This document shows positions 1 through 13,291 of a stretch of 64,000 bases of DNA, in pieces (position 1 is the stretch's first letter; the number at the start of each line of letters is the position of its first letter). Source of the stretch: Ophiostoma sp. CBS 140.51 (taxonomy: Eukaryota; Ascomycota; Sordariomycetes; Ophiostomatales; Ophiostomataceae). The stretch spans positions 30,899-94,898 of the forward strand of contig JANSLP010000104.1 of the NCBI GenBank assembly GCA_029298735.1. The letters run 5' to 3'. Below the pieces are notes generated by a model, which saw only the letters and a program-made list of their open reading frames with translations, had not been told where the DNA came from and made no database searches. The translations under genes and the position numbers were made by a program.

Positions 1-1086
1 CCGAACGGGGAGCAGGAAGAAGGCGCTGACGACAACGCCGACGAGATGGAGGTTGACGGTCTTGACCTCGACGACGATGCCATCCTCAACGGCGTCGGTG
101 ACCACGACAGCGCCCAGCAAGAGTTTCAAAAGTGCCTCGACGACTACAACGACTACCTCACTCTCTACGTCCCACCGTCATTTTATATTGGTGGACGCTT
201 CCTCGACACGTACTCACTATGGACGGCGCTGCAGGACTCGGTCGACGACAACGACCGCATCGACTGGGGCGCTGTCATTGAGACGCTCGGACTCGACAGG
301 GCGAAACATCCACAGCTGGCATCCCAGCTGTCAGCCTGGTACGATTTGAACCTGAAGGAATTTAGGTCATTCTGGAACAAGTACAAGGAGGCTGTTGAGG
401 AGGCAGAAGAAGAAGAGAGTGAGGATGACGAGGAAGCGGAGGGTGAGGGTGGGGAAGAGGAAGAAGGAGAAGAGGCCGAGCACGAACCATCTGGCTCGGC
501 TCGCCGCAGCACAGGCACAGGCTTTGTCTCGTCGATACTTGGGATATTTGGCGGTGGCGGCTCGTCCGGCAGCACACAAGCGCCCGAAAGTCCTAGCAAG
601 CACGTTCGGTTCTCTGGTGCGCAGGCCGCCGAGGAGGAGGAGGAATCTTCCCAGGAGGACGATGACGATGACGATGACGACGAAGAAGACGATTTCGAGA
701 CTCGACGTGTCACCCGGTCTGCATCACAACAACTGCAGACGCCTAAAAAGCAGAAGCAGAGGCAGACGCCGAAGAAGGCGGCACTGGAGCCCGAGACACA
801 GGACTTTGCCTTTGATCCAGAAACCCAAGCACCACTCGATCTTGCAGGCGACGACGAAATCGAGGATATGGAAGAGGACGAGGAGAACGAGGAGGAGGAT
901 TGGCGACCGCTCAGCTCGTCAAAGAAGGCAACACCAGCACGGCAGCTGCGGACAGAGGAGCGTGTAGTGGCTGCTGTTCCGCAGTCGTTGCCGCCGCCAG
1001 GATCTGCCAAACGGAAACGGACAGCAGCGGCGGCATCTTCGACTGCGACACCGGCGAAGCGGCTGCAACGGAAGTCGATGGCTTAA
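1..1086 (+). CDS. ARID-like acidic nuclear protein, C-terminal part (5' end outside window)
   Basis: The reading frame is open from base 1, so this is the 3' part of a gene that starts upstream; the first ATG inside is at 46. About residues 40-110 after that ATG (GGRFLDTYSLW ... WGAVIETLGL ... YDLNLKEF) have the spacing of an ARID/BRIGHT DNA-binding domain. The rest is long Glu/Asp tracts, Ser/Thr-rich linkers and basic patches (KKQKQRQTPKK, KRKR) that look like nuclear localisation signals, ending in a basic tail. This composition fits a chromatin or telomere-associated factor; a Rap1-type protein is possible but the diagnostic BRCT/Myb parts would lie outside the window. Coding status is good; the identity is tentative. 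Confidence 0.7.
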   Translation, partial: PNGEQEEGADDNADEMEVDGLDLDDDAILNGVGDHDSAQQEFQKCLDDYNDYLTLYVPPSFYIGGRFLDTYSLWTALQDSVDDNDRIDWGAVIETLGLDRAKHPQLASQLSAWYDLNLKEFRSFWNKYKEAVEEAEEEESEDDEEAEGEGGEEEEGEEAEHEPSGSARRSTGTGFVSSILGIFGGGGSSGSTQAPESPSKHVRFSGAQAAEEEEESSQEDDDDDDDDEEDDFETRRVTRSASQQLQTPKKQKQRQTPKKAALEPETQDFAFDPETQAPLDLAGDDEIEDMEEDEENEEEDWRPLSSSKKATPARQLRTEERVVAAVPQSLPPPGSAKRKRTAAAASSTATPAKRLQRKSMA

Positions 1087-1692
1087 AATGAGGGATGGGT
1101 GTGGTTTTGATTCTATGTGTATATTAATTTGTTTTCTTTTTTTCTTCTGTACGGCGTTTAATTAGGGTTATTCAGTGGTTGTTTGTTTACTCTCAACGTC
1201 TTTTACTGAGGGGTTGGCGCATAAAATGGATTTTATTGCGGTACACCAAAATTCGTATAAAATGTGAATCAAGCGTATGATCAATGTACCTTACTTTCCA
1301 TTGTATCTAGATTTCACTCGTTATTTTTTTTTTTTTTTTTTTTTGAATTTGTTTCAATAATTATTTCGCCCGTTGTTTCTCTCTTTTTACATAAAAAATT
1401 ATTTGTGTCACGAAAACTAAAAACAAAGCACAACGAGGACTATCTGTACGAAATTGAAGAATGGAAAACTGAAAATATATGAATGTTCTTCAATATTTGA
1501 TCAGAAGAGATCCAAAATAATCTGTGACATAGAAAATCAAACAATCAACGCATGCATACACAATACACTCTTTACAGGTCATAAGCCTCTCACACCGCAG
1601 CAACAGCCGTCTATACGGGTATATCGACAACTCCAATAGTTTTGTCGCCAACTTCCCAGCTAAGCCACTTCTTCTCTTTCGTCTGCCATGAT
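1087..1692. other. Convergent intergenic, no gene
   Basis: AT-rich spacer between the 3' ends of the ARID-like gene and the P450. It holds a 21-base T run at 1324-1344 and AT-rich sequence suitable for 3' ends. Short open frames here have no recognisable protein character. Confidence 0.6.
1324..1344 (+). repeat. Poly(T) tract
   Basis: Uninterrupted run of 21 T in the convergent intergenic region. A length-variable homopolymer is expected here. Confidence 0.9.
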
Positions 1693-3599
1693 TTACGCCG
1701 ACGCTGGCTGCACCAGTTCCCGAACCTTGAATTTCGTCCAGAAGTTAATCTGCTTTACAAACCACGCGTTGATCAGCTTCCACTCCTGCTTCGGGTCGAC
1801 AAAGTCGATCTACACTGTTAGCGGTGGACATCATATAAAAGTTTTGTACACGGTGTGACCAACCTCAAACCGCCGCAGAAGACTCGGCACGACTTTGTAA
1901 ATCTCTAGCAAGCTAATGTTCTTGCCAATGCACGTCCGCGAGCCCATGCCAAACTGCAGCATCATGCCGTTCATCTCCTTGATGCGCTGCTCTTCGCGCT
2001 CGCGCTCCTCGGTCTGGGCCTGGCCCTTCTTGGAGGCGGCCACCTTGGCCTCGTCGACGAGCCAGCGCTCGGGGCGGAAGGCGTCCGTGTCTTCGCCAAA
2101 GACGTCCTTGTTGTGGTGCAGGACCCATGCGGAGCAGCCGACGATAGTACCGCCGGGGATAAAGCGGCCGGCAATCTCGGTACCGCCGGCGGGGACGATG
2201 CGCTCCATGGGCAGACCCGCTGCAGGGTGCAGGCGGAAGGCCTCCTTTACACAGGCGTCGAGGTACGGCAGCTTCTGGCTCTCGTGCCAGGTAACGAGGC
2301 CCGTCTCATAGTCGCTGAAAAGACCGTCACGAGCCGCGTTGTCGAGTTCCTCGTAAAGGGACTTGAGGGCTGCAGGGTTGCGCAGCAAAAAGTAAAAGAC
2401 GGCTGAAAGAGAAATGGCCGTGGTCTCGGACCCGGCAAAGGCCATGGACACGGCCATGGTCTGCACCAGCGTGTCGGTCATAAATTCGGGGCGGGCCTCC
2501 TTGGCGGCCATGAATTTGGAGAGCAGGTCGGCTGCGGGCCGCTTCTCGGCCTTGGTCGGCAGGATGGGGCCCTTGCCCTCTGCAATGTCGGGCAGGCGCT
2601 CAGCCATGCGTGCACGCGCAAACTTGGCGACCGGGAACGTCGAGTCAATGAGGCCCCACTGGGACAGCTTCAGGTAGATGGGATTCTTGAGGAACAGCAG
2701 ATCCAGGAAGGGTATTTGGCCAATCTAGTCATGTTAGTAACGGCAAAGTTTCGTCATAAAAACAGAGCCGACTTACAGGAGCCACATAGAGGAAGAGCCA
2801 CGAGAGGTATGCGACAATGCCGTCAATATCCTCGTTCTTCTCAATAAAACCGTGACGCTTGGTGTAGGTAATCTCGCCAATGACGTCAAATGCGTAGAAC
2901 TGCAGCCAGCGCGTAAAGTCGCAGCCCTCGGGGTTGTTAACATAGAGCTTCTCGGTCTGCTTGAGGAACAGCTTGGTCGTGTTGTCGACAAACGGCTCGT
3001 ACTGGACAAGTTGAGACATGGCGAATGCGCCGTTAACACAGCGGCGGAACTGGGCGTGAAAGTCATTGTCGACCGTGCTGAAAAGACTGGCAAGGCGGTG
3101 GCCATTGACGACGGACTGCTGCGGGAGATAGAAGTCGGACTACGTCTGGTGTCAGTGGTGGGGGACAGTTACACAATATGCAAGGGCGTGACAGATGCTG
3201 TGTAGCCGCAAAAAGTAGAAGAGGAAAGAAGTGACAACGTACCTTTATAAAGCCCTTATTCAAGCCATAGATGGTCTTGAGCGCTTTGGGGTCGGAAAAG
3301 GTAAGCGTGTTGGGCCCCAGACGGACGACCGGGCCGTGCTTGTCGTGAAGGCGGCGCTGTGTCCGTTCCGGCCGCCGTTTGTAAACGTCCCAGAACCGCC
3401 ACCAATCTGTTAATGAGGCCAGGAACGGGCCAGGGTATTTGTTGATGCCATATCCATAGCGGTTCTTGGCCAGGTATGCCAAGAAAGTGACGGCGAGCAC
3501 GGGCGCCCAGTGGTCGACGAGAAAGGCCAGAAGCTGGCCGGCGATGCCCTGCATCTTTGGTGAAATTTGTTGATTTTCGTGGTTTTCGGTCTTTGGCAC
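1693..3599 (-). CDS. Cytochrome P450 monooxygenase, pisatin-demethylase (CYP57)-like
   Basis: Four exons: 3243-3599, 2777-3139, 1852-2724, 1693-1809, giving about 569 residues, normal for a microsomal P450. All introns are phase 0; the last is only 42 bases (donor GTGTAC, branch CGCTAAC) and its donor is the least certain border. An N-terminal membrane anchor is followed by the proline hinge (YPGPF). The I-helix shows AGSETT, the K-helix EAFR (ExxR), then FRPERW, and the haem loop is FGMGSRTCIG with the cysteine ligand. The C-terminal DPKQEWKLINAWFVKQ tail matches pisatin demethylase/benzoate hydroxylase-like P450s. It should act at the ER with NADPH-P450 reductase; the substrate cannot be told. 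The ATG at 3599 is the longest start; an in-frame ATG at 3554 is also plausible. Confidence 0.88.
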
Positions 3600-6500
3600 G
3601 GTACCCTCCGGGTTCCGTGCGCTGCAACTACCCCCGAGAAATCGATCTTCGTCCCCGTATCGTGCTCGTCTTGGGTCGTTTTATTGCTTTTTTTTCGGAA
3701 TTATTATGGCGGCTCAGTGGAGTTGGCGAGGCTGCGGTGAACGGTTTCCGATGTTAGTCTATCTGGGGCCGGGAACAAGATGTAGAATGTCAAGCGAGAG
3801 AAAATCTGTCCGAATGTAGAGAATGTGTAGTTCTTTTGTCGAGATAATAAGCAGGAAAAGAAAAGAGTGATTTTTTGGTCAAGAAAGGACGTAAAGATGA
3901 CGGAGAGGAATAAGGTTGTATTATGAACCGGAAGCGATCCGGGTTGGGGAACGAGGTGGATGCAAGGGTAAGAGAAAATACACAAAAGAAATAAAACTGG
4001 TCAAAATGGGGGCATGCACAAAAATAAATCAAAAGGAGGTGAGCCAGGTAAATACCACCTACCTTGTCATATATTCAACCCGAGAGGAGGGGAAAAGAGG
4101 CTTGATGAAGACACTCTCAAAGGACTCTGGTCTCGGCAGGAGAGGCGCTCAGAGTCGCCTTCAAAGGATTTAATATAACACGGTAGTGTGCGTCTCAGAG
4201 GTCGCAGTCGAGGTCGCGATAAGTGTGCTGCTTCTTGCTGGCCCTTTATTTTCTTTGCTGGGCGCTGGGGATAATTATAATAAAATTATATGCACGCTGA
4301 CGGCGGGTTGTCTCTGCCGTGAAAAAAGAAAATGGCAAAGACCCTCTTTTGGGTGGGAAACATGAAGAATTGGGACCCGGGATGATACAGCAAAAACATC
4401 GAATGTTGGAGACAGCAAAGCAAAACTCGGTAGCTCTCTCAAGGGAGCATCGGGCGCGGCGCGAAGCATCTTGTCCCGGTCTTTTTTGCGTTCTCCAAGT
4501 CTGCCGTGCTGCCAGGGGTTCCTGGCATGTGGTGGCTTTTGTTTTTTATTTGCCTCCACATCGCTTTCAAAAACGTTTGATCAAGCCTTGGTCGGTTGTC
4601 CACATTCCTGTGCGCGGGAGTACCTCAATTCAACCACCTGCAGCCGATGCAGCCAGGAGCCCCATGCCCATGGACATAAGGCGAAAGCGATTGGCCGGCA
4701 TGCCGGATATGAATTTTGTCGACTCCTGGCCGGGAGAGAGGGGGTCAATGGAAACCCGGCAGCTAGAAACAGAGCAGAAGGAAAGACTGGCAAACTGGAA
4801 GCTGAATAGAACTGCCAGGCCTGGGGCAAAAACACCAGCATCACACTCGCATCCCGCAGCATTTTTGCTGTGAGACTGACACCCTTGCTGCCGCCCTTAC
4901 AGCGGGCTTGTCCACTTCGGGCCATCAGGATCGCCGCCAAACAAGACCTGCCTGGGGACGATAGGACGAGACACAAGGCACAGGGCCTGGGCATCTGGTT
5001 TTTTCTGGGTGGAGATGTGCAGATGACGAGCTTTGGCGGGCATGTTCTCCTCTCGGCAGAGCGTCATATCCTCAACCTGAGAGGCCCATCACAGCAGCAA
5101 AATAGCGGTAATGGCTGCCATTCGAACGGAGAACAGGCGCCAGGATCGGGGTTTTCCCACGCAACCTGGCGACCCCGCGAGTCCGTCGGCGCGCTGGGGC
5201 GCAAACGCAACAACGGACGGAGCCACGAGCTAAGCGGAGGAGGGGGGGAAATCAATGGCCTGTCAACTGAGGGGAAACAAGAACAAAAGTGGTTTGGCAG
5301 CTCTGCAGACCACCCACCCAGTGGGGTTGTGTGGAGAAGGTGCGTGTAAGAGGACTGTCGGCAGATGCAAGTTCCAACAAAGGGCACAAAAAGGGCAGAG
5401 GCCCAGCCTCGACAAGACAAGAGAGAAGAGGCGTGCCGGGGCTGGGAACAAAGGGCAGGACTTTGTTTTCTTTTTCCTTTTCTTGTTCCTGTGTTCTTTT
5501 GTTCTGTCACATCTTTTCAGTAAGTGTTTCTAGTTCTGTGAACGAAAGCCGCCCGCTAGGACGTCACAAAGGGCGGGCAGGATGAAAGGCTGGGAAAACA
5601 GACGGACAGAGGCATGCAGAGACAGACGGTGAATAACAAAGACCAGGTGGCATGCCGTTGCAACATGTGCCGTGATGCAGTGCTGGGCATCGTCCTTGCG
5701 CGGCGTCTTGGCTGGGACCCGTTGTGCCGCCTCAATCTGCGTTATGCGTGCACTAGCTCGCGATTTGCTTCTTGGTTTCCAAATTTAAACTTCCCGTCTC
5801 CATTGGTATTTTCATCTTCTTCTCGCTGCTTGCAGTATATTCATCTGCCAGGTACTTTTGAACGATGGAGAACAGGCAAGCCTCTCGCACTCGCGGAATA
5901 TACCTACTTGGACTTGCTTTCAACAGTCCCTGGTAAAGATCAAGTCGAGGCGGTGGAGCCGTTGTCCGTGGAATTTGCGACCCTGGAAGAGAGTGGGGGA
6001 CCCTGTCCGAAACGTGTGGTTGTGCAGTTGATTGTGAGGGAGTTCATCGACTGAGGGCTTCTGCCCTTGGGTCTGGATTGATTACATCCTTCTCTTTGGT
6101 GGCGAGTTTGTGATTGTGTTGCTTTTCTCTGGAGACGAAGAGCTGGGTCTGTCTTGCGCGACCGCTTTTTGGGTCTGTAACATCCCGCTGTGCTCGATAT
6201 TAAAGGACTCTTCTGGCTGGCCGCCTTGTAGCAAGGTCCTTGACCAACTTGTCGTCCCTGCTACGTATCCCCCATGGTGCAGATAAGCTGGAGGCGCCGT
6301 TCACAAATCTTGGGCCTCCTGCTTTGTTGTTTCTGTATCTTGATGCTCTGCAATGATAACAGCACTGCTTTTGCTTCACTCTCGGGGTTTGCCTGGCCTG
6401 GTTTCATTCCCAAAGCGGTGTAGTTTGGAGGCTGGTTGCTGGGTCTTTACCTGCCAGGGCCGTCGGCGACATCAGTCCGGTTTGGAGGAAGACGTTTGTG

Positions 6501-8102
6501 TTAGTACCTTTGTGGACTTTTCTCGCTTCTCGCGTGTTCCCTAGCGTGTCTTGCTCGGAGATCAGCGCCATCTTGTTGATTCTTTACCTCCTGTTCTTGT
6601 CCTTCACGTTTCTGTCTGTCTTTTTCTCGCAAGATGTGGGCAGAGCTGGCTGGTGACCAAAAGGGACATAAAGCGACTGCGAACGGGAAAAGGGGCCAAT
6701 TATTGGAAGAAAGTGAAATGCCGAAAATCGTAATGTGGGACGGGGTCTGGAGTTGTAGTGGAAATCTGACGTTCGGTGGCGGTGGTCGTCGAATTGGGCG
6801 TGTCAGAAAACAAGGACAACAATTGCGTCAAAAAAGGAGAAACAACACAAAGACGGAGAGAAAGTAGAAAAAGCAGGACGACTTTTGTGAAACAGAAGTA
6901 CAAATGGAATGAGAGAACGAGAGGGGGAAGGTGGCAGCCCGAACCGACCCATTGCGACTTTCTTTTGTTTTTCGGCACTTCTTTCAAGATGGCAGCCACG
7001 ACCATGAGCTTGCATTGGAACACCTCGCGGTTTTTTGCTTCAGGAAGGCGCGAGCGAGCGACTGCATACAGTGAAATATGGGCAGCCAATATTCAACCAA
7101 CAAATCCTGCAAGAGCTACAGCGACTTGGGACCACCTTCCGATTTGCAGCGAAAGACTTATGTCAATGGGCAGGAGCGAGTTGCGAGGTAGTTTCCTTCT
7201 TTTCGGGTACCGGGTTTGTTCAGAACAGGAAGGTACAACGACAACGGCGGCTTGGCTATTGGTACGGAAGGAACGCAGTCTTGTAGTCAACAAATGAGAA
7301 TAAGACATAGAATATCACACACCTTTTTACTCAAGCTGGAAGGACACCAGCTCACTGCAACGCACAGATGAGTTCTCGCCGGCACTCTGCACAGAGGACG
7401 TACCGCACCGTAATCAATGCGGGATGGGAAACACTCAAGATGGTTTGTTGGGACTGTGTTGCATCAAAAAAGTTTTATTACAAAGATAAAAAGGGAAACT
7501 CAAAGAAAAAGAAGCCTTGCCAAAGGTGTGATAATAACTCGCTGTTATAAAAATCAAACAAAAAAGACGAAAGAAAAGCCTATGCAGTTCGCTCTCTCGC
7601 GTCTTTCGTATACTCTGGACTCTCCTCGTTGTATTATGCAAAATTGTAGAAAAAAAACACATCGAAAGAAAGAACGCCGGCATAGTGATCCCAAAAACAA
7701 TAAAAAACCTAAATATACAGTTGCACGTCAATTTGCTTCGGCGCACTCGTCGATCCGGGGCAGGCGACAAAAGATGCGGTAGTTGCCTCCTCCACCTTTG
7801 CTCTGTTGCTGCCTCGACTTGACTTGTAGTCGCCTCGGCGGATTCATGATGGTCTTGCTGGCTGAGCGTTGTCTCTGCGTACCTGCTGATAGCAGCTCGC
7901 CGCCCGGTTCCTAGTTGGCGCTGCCGCCTTGTGTTGTTGTTGCTTCTTCGTCTTGTGTCGGAGATATCAGGTCATTGACATTGTCGCCAGAATCAACGAC
8001 ACCGTAGTAATACCCGGCATTGGACCAATTATACTGGCGAAGGCCGGGCCGTGCTGGACCACGGTGGGGGGCAAACCGTCTCGCGGGAAGGGGCTGGTCG
8101 CT
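3600..8102. other. 4.5 kb gene-free stretch
   Basis: It lies between the P450 promoter and the 3' end of the NPC1 gene. Several frames stay open for 90-180 codons (for example 4319-4873, 5614-6054 and 6776-7297 on +, 6700-7089 on -) but none shows a domain, codon regularity or a consistent splice pattern. It could hold long UTRs, a non-coding RNA or a large promoter. I see no supportable protein gene. Confidence 0.5.
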
Positions 8103-11100
8103 CTACAACAAGCCATCCTCGTCGTCAGACGTGTCTTCAGCGTCGCGCAGACGGCTGGCCAGGTCGGCCGGCAGTCCACCCTCACCGTCGGCATCCAAGT
8201 ACTCGCGGCCACCAGCGACGCTCAGCGCCACCGGCAAAAAGATGAGGGCGTGGGTCGAAGCGAAGGCCACGAGCGCTACCCAGACGCGGAAGTAGTAAAT
8301 CTCAAAGATCTTGCTGCGTGTGAAAGCCAGCACAGTGACACCAAGCAGCTTGGTGAGCGTGATGCCAGAGAAGACGGAACCACCGACATTGACGAGGGCA
8401 GCCCAGGCGCGCTGCTCGCGTGCATCGGGGAAGCGAGTGCGCGCGTTGTGGCGGAGCAGGGCCGACGGGAAGGTAAAGGCACGGGCAATGTGCGCGCAGA
8501 ACTCGACCGAGATGCCTACACAAATGATCAAGTTGACCAGGGACACAGCGTTGAGCGACACGCCCATAATGGCCATGGCACCGACAATGTCGCAGATGGT
8601 CATGGCCACGGTGCAAGTGACGACGGCGGCCGTCATGAAGGAGCCGAGGATGACCCAGGAGACAGCAAAAATAATGGCCATGGCCGAGCCCAGCAGCGTC
8701 GCAGAGAGCGAGACAATTGTCGCGTACTGGTCAAAGAAGATGTAGAAGACGCTGTAGGGGAAGACCTCGACACCCGTCTCCCTGGTAATGTCCGAGGCCA
8801 CCCGGCGAGCCGAGGCGTAGGCCTTGATAAAATCGTCCTGGCTGCGCAGCGGCGTGTGCATGGTGCGGAAATGCGTGGCCGGCAGCGTGTCGTGCTCCGA
8901 GTCAATGACGAGGGCCTGGCCGTAAGATGCCTGGCCGCCGAGAGGACAGTCTTCCGTGGTCGGCGCGGCAATAAACTTCTTGAGGTAGTGGACAAACTCG
9001 TCGCCCTCAGGCATACCAGAGAGTGTCACGTTCCATGGCGGGATGCGGTTGGCGAAGCAAGGCTTGCCGTTCTCGACACAGCAGCTCTCAAAGTCCGGGT
9101 TGAGCCATAGGAAGAAGTCATCGATCCAGCTGGCTGTCGGGGACGCAATGTAGGAGACGTTGGAGCGCTTGCGCTCCTGCTCGAGGGTGCCCGTCAGAGA
9201 GGTCAGCTGGCACGTCGGGAAACGCGAGCAAAGCTCTTGTTGGTGTAGACGCTGAGTCGCGTTAAGGTCCTTTGTAACAAAGTAAACCGGCGGGCCTGAC
9301 TCAAAGTAGTCGTACAAGTCGTTGAAGTAGGGAATGAGGTAAGAGTCGTCAGGGATGGCGACACGCTGGTCAAGGCCAAGCTGGACGTAGGGAAGAAGAG
9401 CAATGCCGGCGGCGAAAAGACCAGTGAAGAAGATGAGGACGCCTGCCTTGACACTCTTCTTTAGAAGTGTGGGTGCATAGCGCTGGCGGATGAACCGCTG
9501 CAGAAGACTTTCACGTGCCAGTCCTTCCTTGTAACCGTTTGAGTCGTTGTAACGGCCAGAGTACTCGTCATTTAGATGCACGCGTGCAGACTTGACCGGA
9601 ATACAGAACAAGATATCGGCGCGGTTCTCCTCAACACGGATCTGGTTCAGAGCGAGGACGGACACAAAGCCAGTGACCTGCAGAATAGCGTTGATAAACA
9701 CGGCACCGGCTGCATAGATGGCAAAGTTGCGCACGGCGGGCATGCCGACAAAGGCGCCGAGTGCGAAGGAAGCAGTCTCGGTGATGGCAGAGAAAAGGAT
9801 AGACGGGCCCATGCGGCCTAGAGCCAGAGCAACGCGCTGAGCGACCTCCTCGTCGCGGTGGCTGATGTTGACACGCTCAAACTCGTGGACAATCAAGAAA
9901 ATATTGTCCACGCCGACGGCTAGGACGATAAATGGGATGACGTCGACGATAATCAGTGTCGCCTTGAGGCCGGCCCAAGAGAAGAGACCAATGGAGGCCG
10001 TAATCGACATGACAACAATTAAGACGCCAATGAAGCCAAGACCGAACTTGGACTCGACCAGGAAGACGCCAAAGTGGCGGAACAGGTCGCCAAAGGAGAG
10101 GGTGGTCGAGCCAAGAGCGATGGAAGCGTACAGGAACATGATCACATAGCTGATGATGACAATCTTGGCGTCGGTGTTGGTCGACTTGTTGAGCTCCTCC
10201 TCCAGGCTGATCTCAGTCGAGAACGAAAGGCGCAGACCACGGGCAGTAGCCTCCTTTTGCACCTCGAGGAGACGCTTCTTCAGCGCCTGCTCCCAGTCCA
10301 TGGCGCGCTTCACCTCGGGCGTGTCTTCGGCGTAGTTGTTGACGACCCAGGTGACCGTCATACCGTGGGCCTCGTCAGCATGACTTGCGTTAGGAAACTG
10401 GCCAAGAATCGATTCGGGATCAAGAGGCTGGCCATACTCGGGCCGGCACTCAACCGGGCGTTGAGCACACGACCGCAGAGTGTCCTTCCAATACTTGTCG
10501 ACGAGGGAGGGCTCGTTGCCAAAGTAAGCGGCGACGGACTGAACGACGCACGCAGAGCCGGTCGGCTTGAAGCAGACATCGTTGAGCGTCACACCGTACT
10601 CCTGGCCCTTGAGCTCCTGGATGCTCTTCTCCACATCCATCCACCACAGAAGAGTCTCTTGGCTTAAGACAGGTCCAGGGCCAGAGGGAAGGGTGTCGTT
10701 GACCAAAAAGACTTGCTCAGCGCGGTAGAAAGGACCGAAGCTGGAGTCGAAGAAGGCCTTCTCCTGGGCAGCAGCTGAGGTCGGGCTGACCCACAGCCGC
10801 GCCGGATCAAGCTCCAGCTTAAAGCGGAACAGACCCAGACTCAAAACGGTAGCAACGAGCAAGCTGCAGCCAATGCTAATGCCCGGAAATCTAGCCGCCC
10901 AGTGGCCTAGCTTGCGGAAGACCTTGTTGCACCAGATGTTCAAAACATAATCAGTCGGCGCCTCCTCGGCAGCGGCAACGTTCGAAGTTGACCCACGGAT
11001 AAAGCCATAGAGGAATGCGTGGTGCTCGTCGTCCTCGACATCGTCCTCGTCGTCGACGTCGCCGTGGGGGTCGTGCAGTAGGGGCAGGCCCTGGTTGCGG

Positions 11101-12066
11101 TTCTGTGTGTACCAGAAGCGCAGGCCGGCCCAAAGAATCACAAGTGCCGACAGGACCGAGTAGGTGAGAATTGAGGCAAATGACAGGCAAGGAAGCAGAC
11201 CGACGTGGCATGCCTTCTCCTTCTTCAGAGCTGGCAGCTCCGGGCAAACGGCCGGGCAGTCGATGCAGGCGCAGCGGAAATTGGGGTCCTCGTCGTTGCA
11301 CTTCTTCGGGACCGATTGGCGCGGTGACATGTTGGGTTCAGCGTATGAGAGAGGGAAGTTCATCTGGAAAGGCGAGCCGCCGAGACGTTGCTTGCCTAGG
11401 AACGTAAGGAATTCCGTGTAGTTCTTTGCGCCGCCGCCAATAAGCGCCATGGCCTTGGAGTTGGTCGGGCCGAACTTGACCTCCTTGCAGCTGTTGTAGA
11501 AGCCCGTGCCATACTCCTCGGACACGAGCTGGTCGAGTTCAGTCACCAGAAGCTTGCCATTCTTCTCGGCGGCGTCCGTCACGTTGATAAAAAGCGACTG
11601 GTCGGGCGAGCAGGTGAATGTGCAGAAGAGGTTGTAGAAGTTGTCCTTGCAGGCGGGGCAGGACGAGATGAGCTGGTTCGCCGTCGCGAGGTTGTCTTTG
11701 AGTGCTTTTACCTGGAGAAAGAGAGATGGTCAGTATTCTGACAGATTAATCAGAGGATGGACTTCTTTAACTCACCTGCTGTCCGTCACAGCAAATCGGG
11801 CCGGACTTCCACTTGGGCCCACACAGGTCGACGAGCTGTTCCCGCAGCTCCTCATCAGGTTCGGTCGCCAAGTCGTTGTCTACACACGGGAGATCGGCAC
11901 CGAATATGCTCTTCTTTCCACACTGGCCGCGGATCGCGCAGCGGCCCGCCTCGTGCTTTGCCGTGAGGCCCGTGCTGGCTGTGGTCGCCGCAGCTTCTCC
12001 CAGGCCGGCTAGGAGGAGGAGCGCGACACTGCCACCCGCAGCGACAGCTCGTGAGAGCCTCGTCAT
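8103..12066 (-). CDS. ncr1: Niemann-Pick C1-type sterol transporter
   Basis: Two exons, 11776-12066 and 8103-11711, split by a phase-0 intron (GTGAGT...CAG), give about 1299 residues, the usual NPC1/Ncr1 length. A signal peptide is followed by the cysteine-rich luminal NPC1_N sterol-binding domain (GRCAIRGQCG, CCDGQQ, CPACKDNFYNLFC, FTCSPDQS). A first membrane helix lies near residue 280. The sterol-sensing domain is at roughly 610-800 (IALGSTTLSF, VIPFIVLAVGVDNIFL), and a second RND/Patched bundle sits near the C-terminus. The family moves sterol from the vacuole/lysosome lumen into the limiting membrane. The protein ends in an acidic dileucine-like tail (DDEDGLL), consistent with vacuolar sorting. 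It is divergent from the F-box gene across about 1.2 kb of shared upstream sequence. Confidence 0.95.
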
Positions 12067-13291
12067 ATTGTTGAGATAGGCTCTGCCTGCATATAAGGCT
12101 GTTGTTGTCTTCGTAGCAGATCAGTTGAAGCTCTTCGCGGAGCTTGATCGTCGGTCGATTTGGGTGGGTATTTCCGGTGGCTGGGGAAGCTTGGTCGTGT
12201 GATGATGCGTGGTGAGCGAATGGTACTGAGTGCGACAAGTCGAGCAATCGCAGTCAACAAGAGTAAAGACAATGATGTGCTCGTCGCAGAAGGATAAACT
12301 GCGAGAGATGTCGAAAGTGTTGAGTGATTTGGTGATGGATGTCACGATGGGGGATGCTGAGCTCGGCAAGGCAGGAGCGATGAACAGCAGCTGCCCGCTA
12401 CCGGCCGGGTGGATCCACCCAATAGTCGCCTGCGTCATCGCTGCCATGCACTGTTCTGCACCTGATTCCTCACTCCACAGATCTCCGCGTTTCAGGCGGC
12501 CCGGAAAAACGAAGCCCCGCTTTCCAACGTGCAATTGCGACAGAGTGACAATTTTCGTTGTATCTGATTACAACAGGACAGGGGCAAATTCACTGACATT
12601 TTTCATTTACCACGACGACATCTGTCGATAATTCCACACGAAAATAGCGACATTTCAAACGATTTCAGCGGCGGCTTTTCTCTTCTTTACGTCACGATCG
12701 GTTTATATATACCCCGTTTTCTTTCTTTTCGTCGCATTCACCGTCGACCGTCGACGGCAACCGACCTCGTGTTTGCTCTTGGGTATCTGTCTTTCTCCTT
12801 CCGTGAATCTGACGATTGTTGCGCGACAGAGAGGATACCATCTGCACCCACAGACATATACTTTTACGTCCCCATCGTACTTAACAATTAGGTGATAGAG
12901 AGAGTTCTCTATCATTGCTTTTTGTGTGGCCGCTCAGGCCCCGGTGATATATCGGTGTTTGACTTCGATATCTCACCAGCCGGACTGGTCATCGACGAGT
13001 GTTGACTTTTCATTTTTGCAACGCCATTTGGAGTTGTGAAATATCTTCGATATAGTATTGATTTTTGAATACTATATTTGGTTTGGTTTGTGTGTAAACA
13101 AAAGTTGGATCGCTCCTTCCCTAGCTTTTGTTTGTTGACACTGTAACGCGGCTTCCTTATTCGGTCTGCGTGCTCCAACTATCTCTTGTATCCCCCTTTT
13201 CGTTCCACCTCTTTGTATTCCCTTTTTCCTACAACACGTCTCTTTCTTCGTGTTTCTTTCCAATCCAAACAACGCGACCACTCCACTGACC
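12067..13291. other. Divergent promoter region (NPC1 / F-box gene)
   Basis: This 1.2 kb lies between the two start codons. It contains CT-rich stretches near both genes and AT-rich sequence around 12,700 and 13,020-13,090. No gene is supported inside it. Confidence 0.55.

Noticed and set aside
183..1010. Ser-rich 275-codon frame antisense to the first gene
   Set aside because: Poly-Ser is simply the reverse of Asp/Glu codons in the acidic tracts.
7929..9110. 393-codon open frame on + over the NPC1 gene
   Set aside because: It is antisense to highly conserved NPC1 codons, has no domain and reflects GC-rich codon composition.
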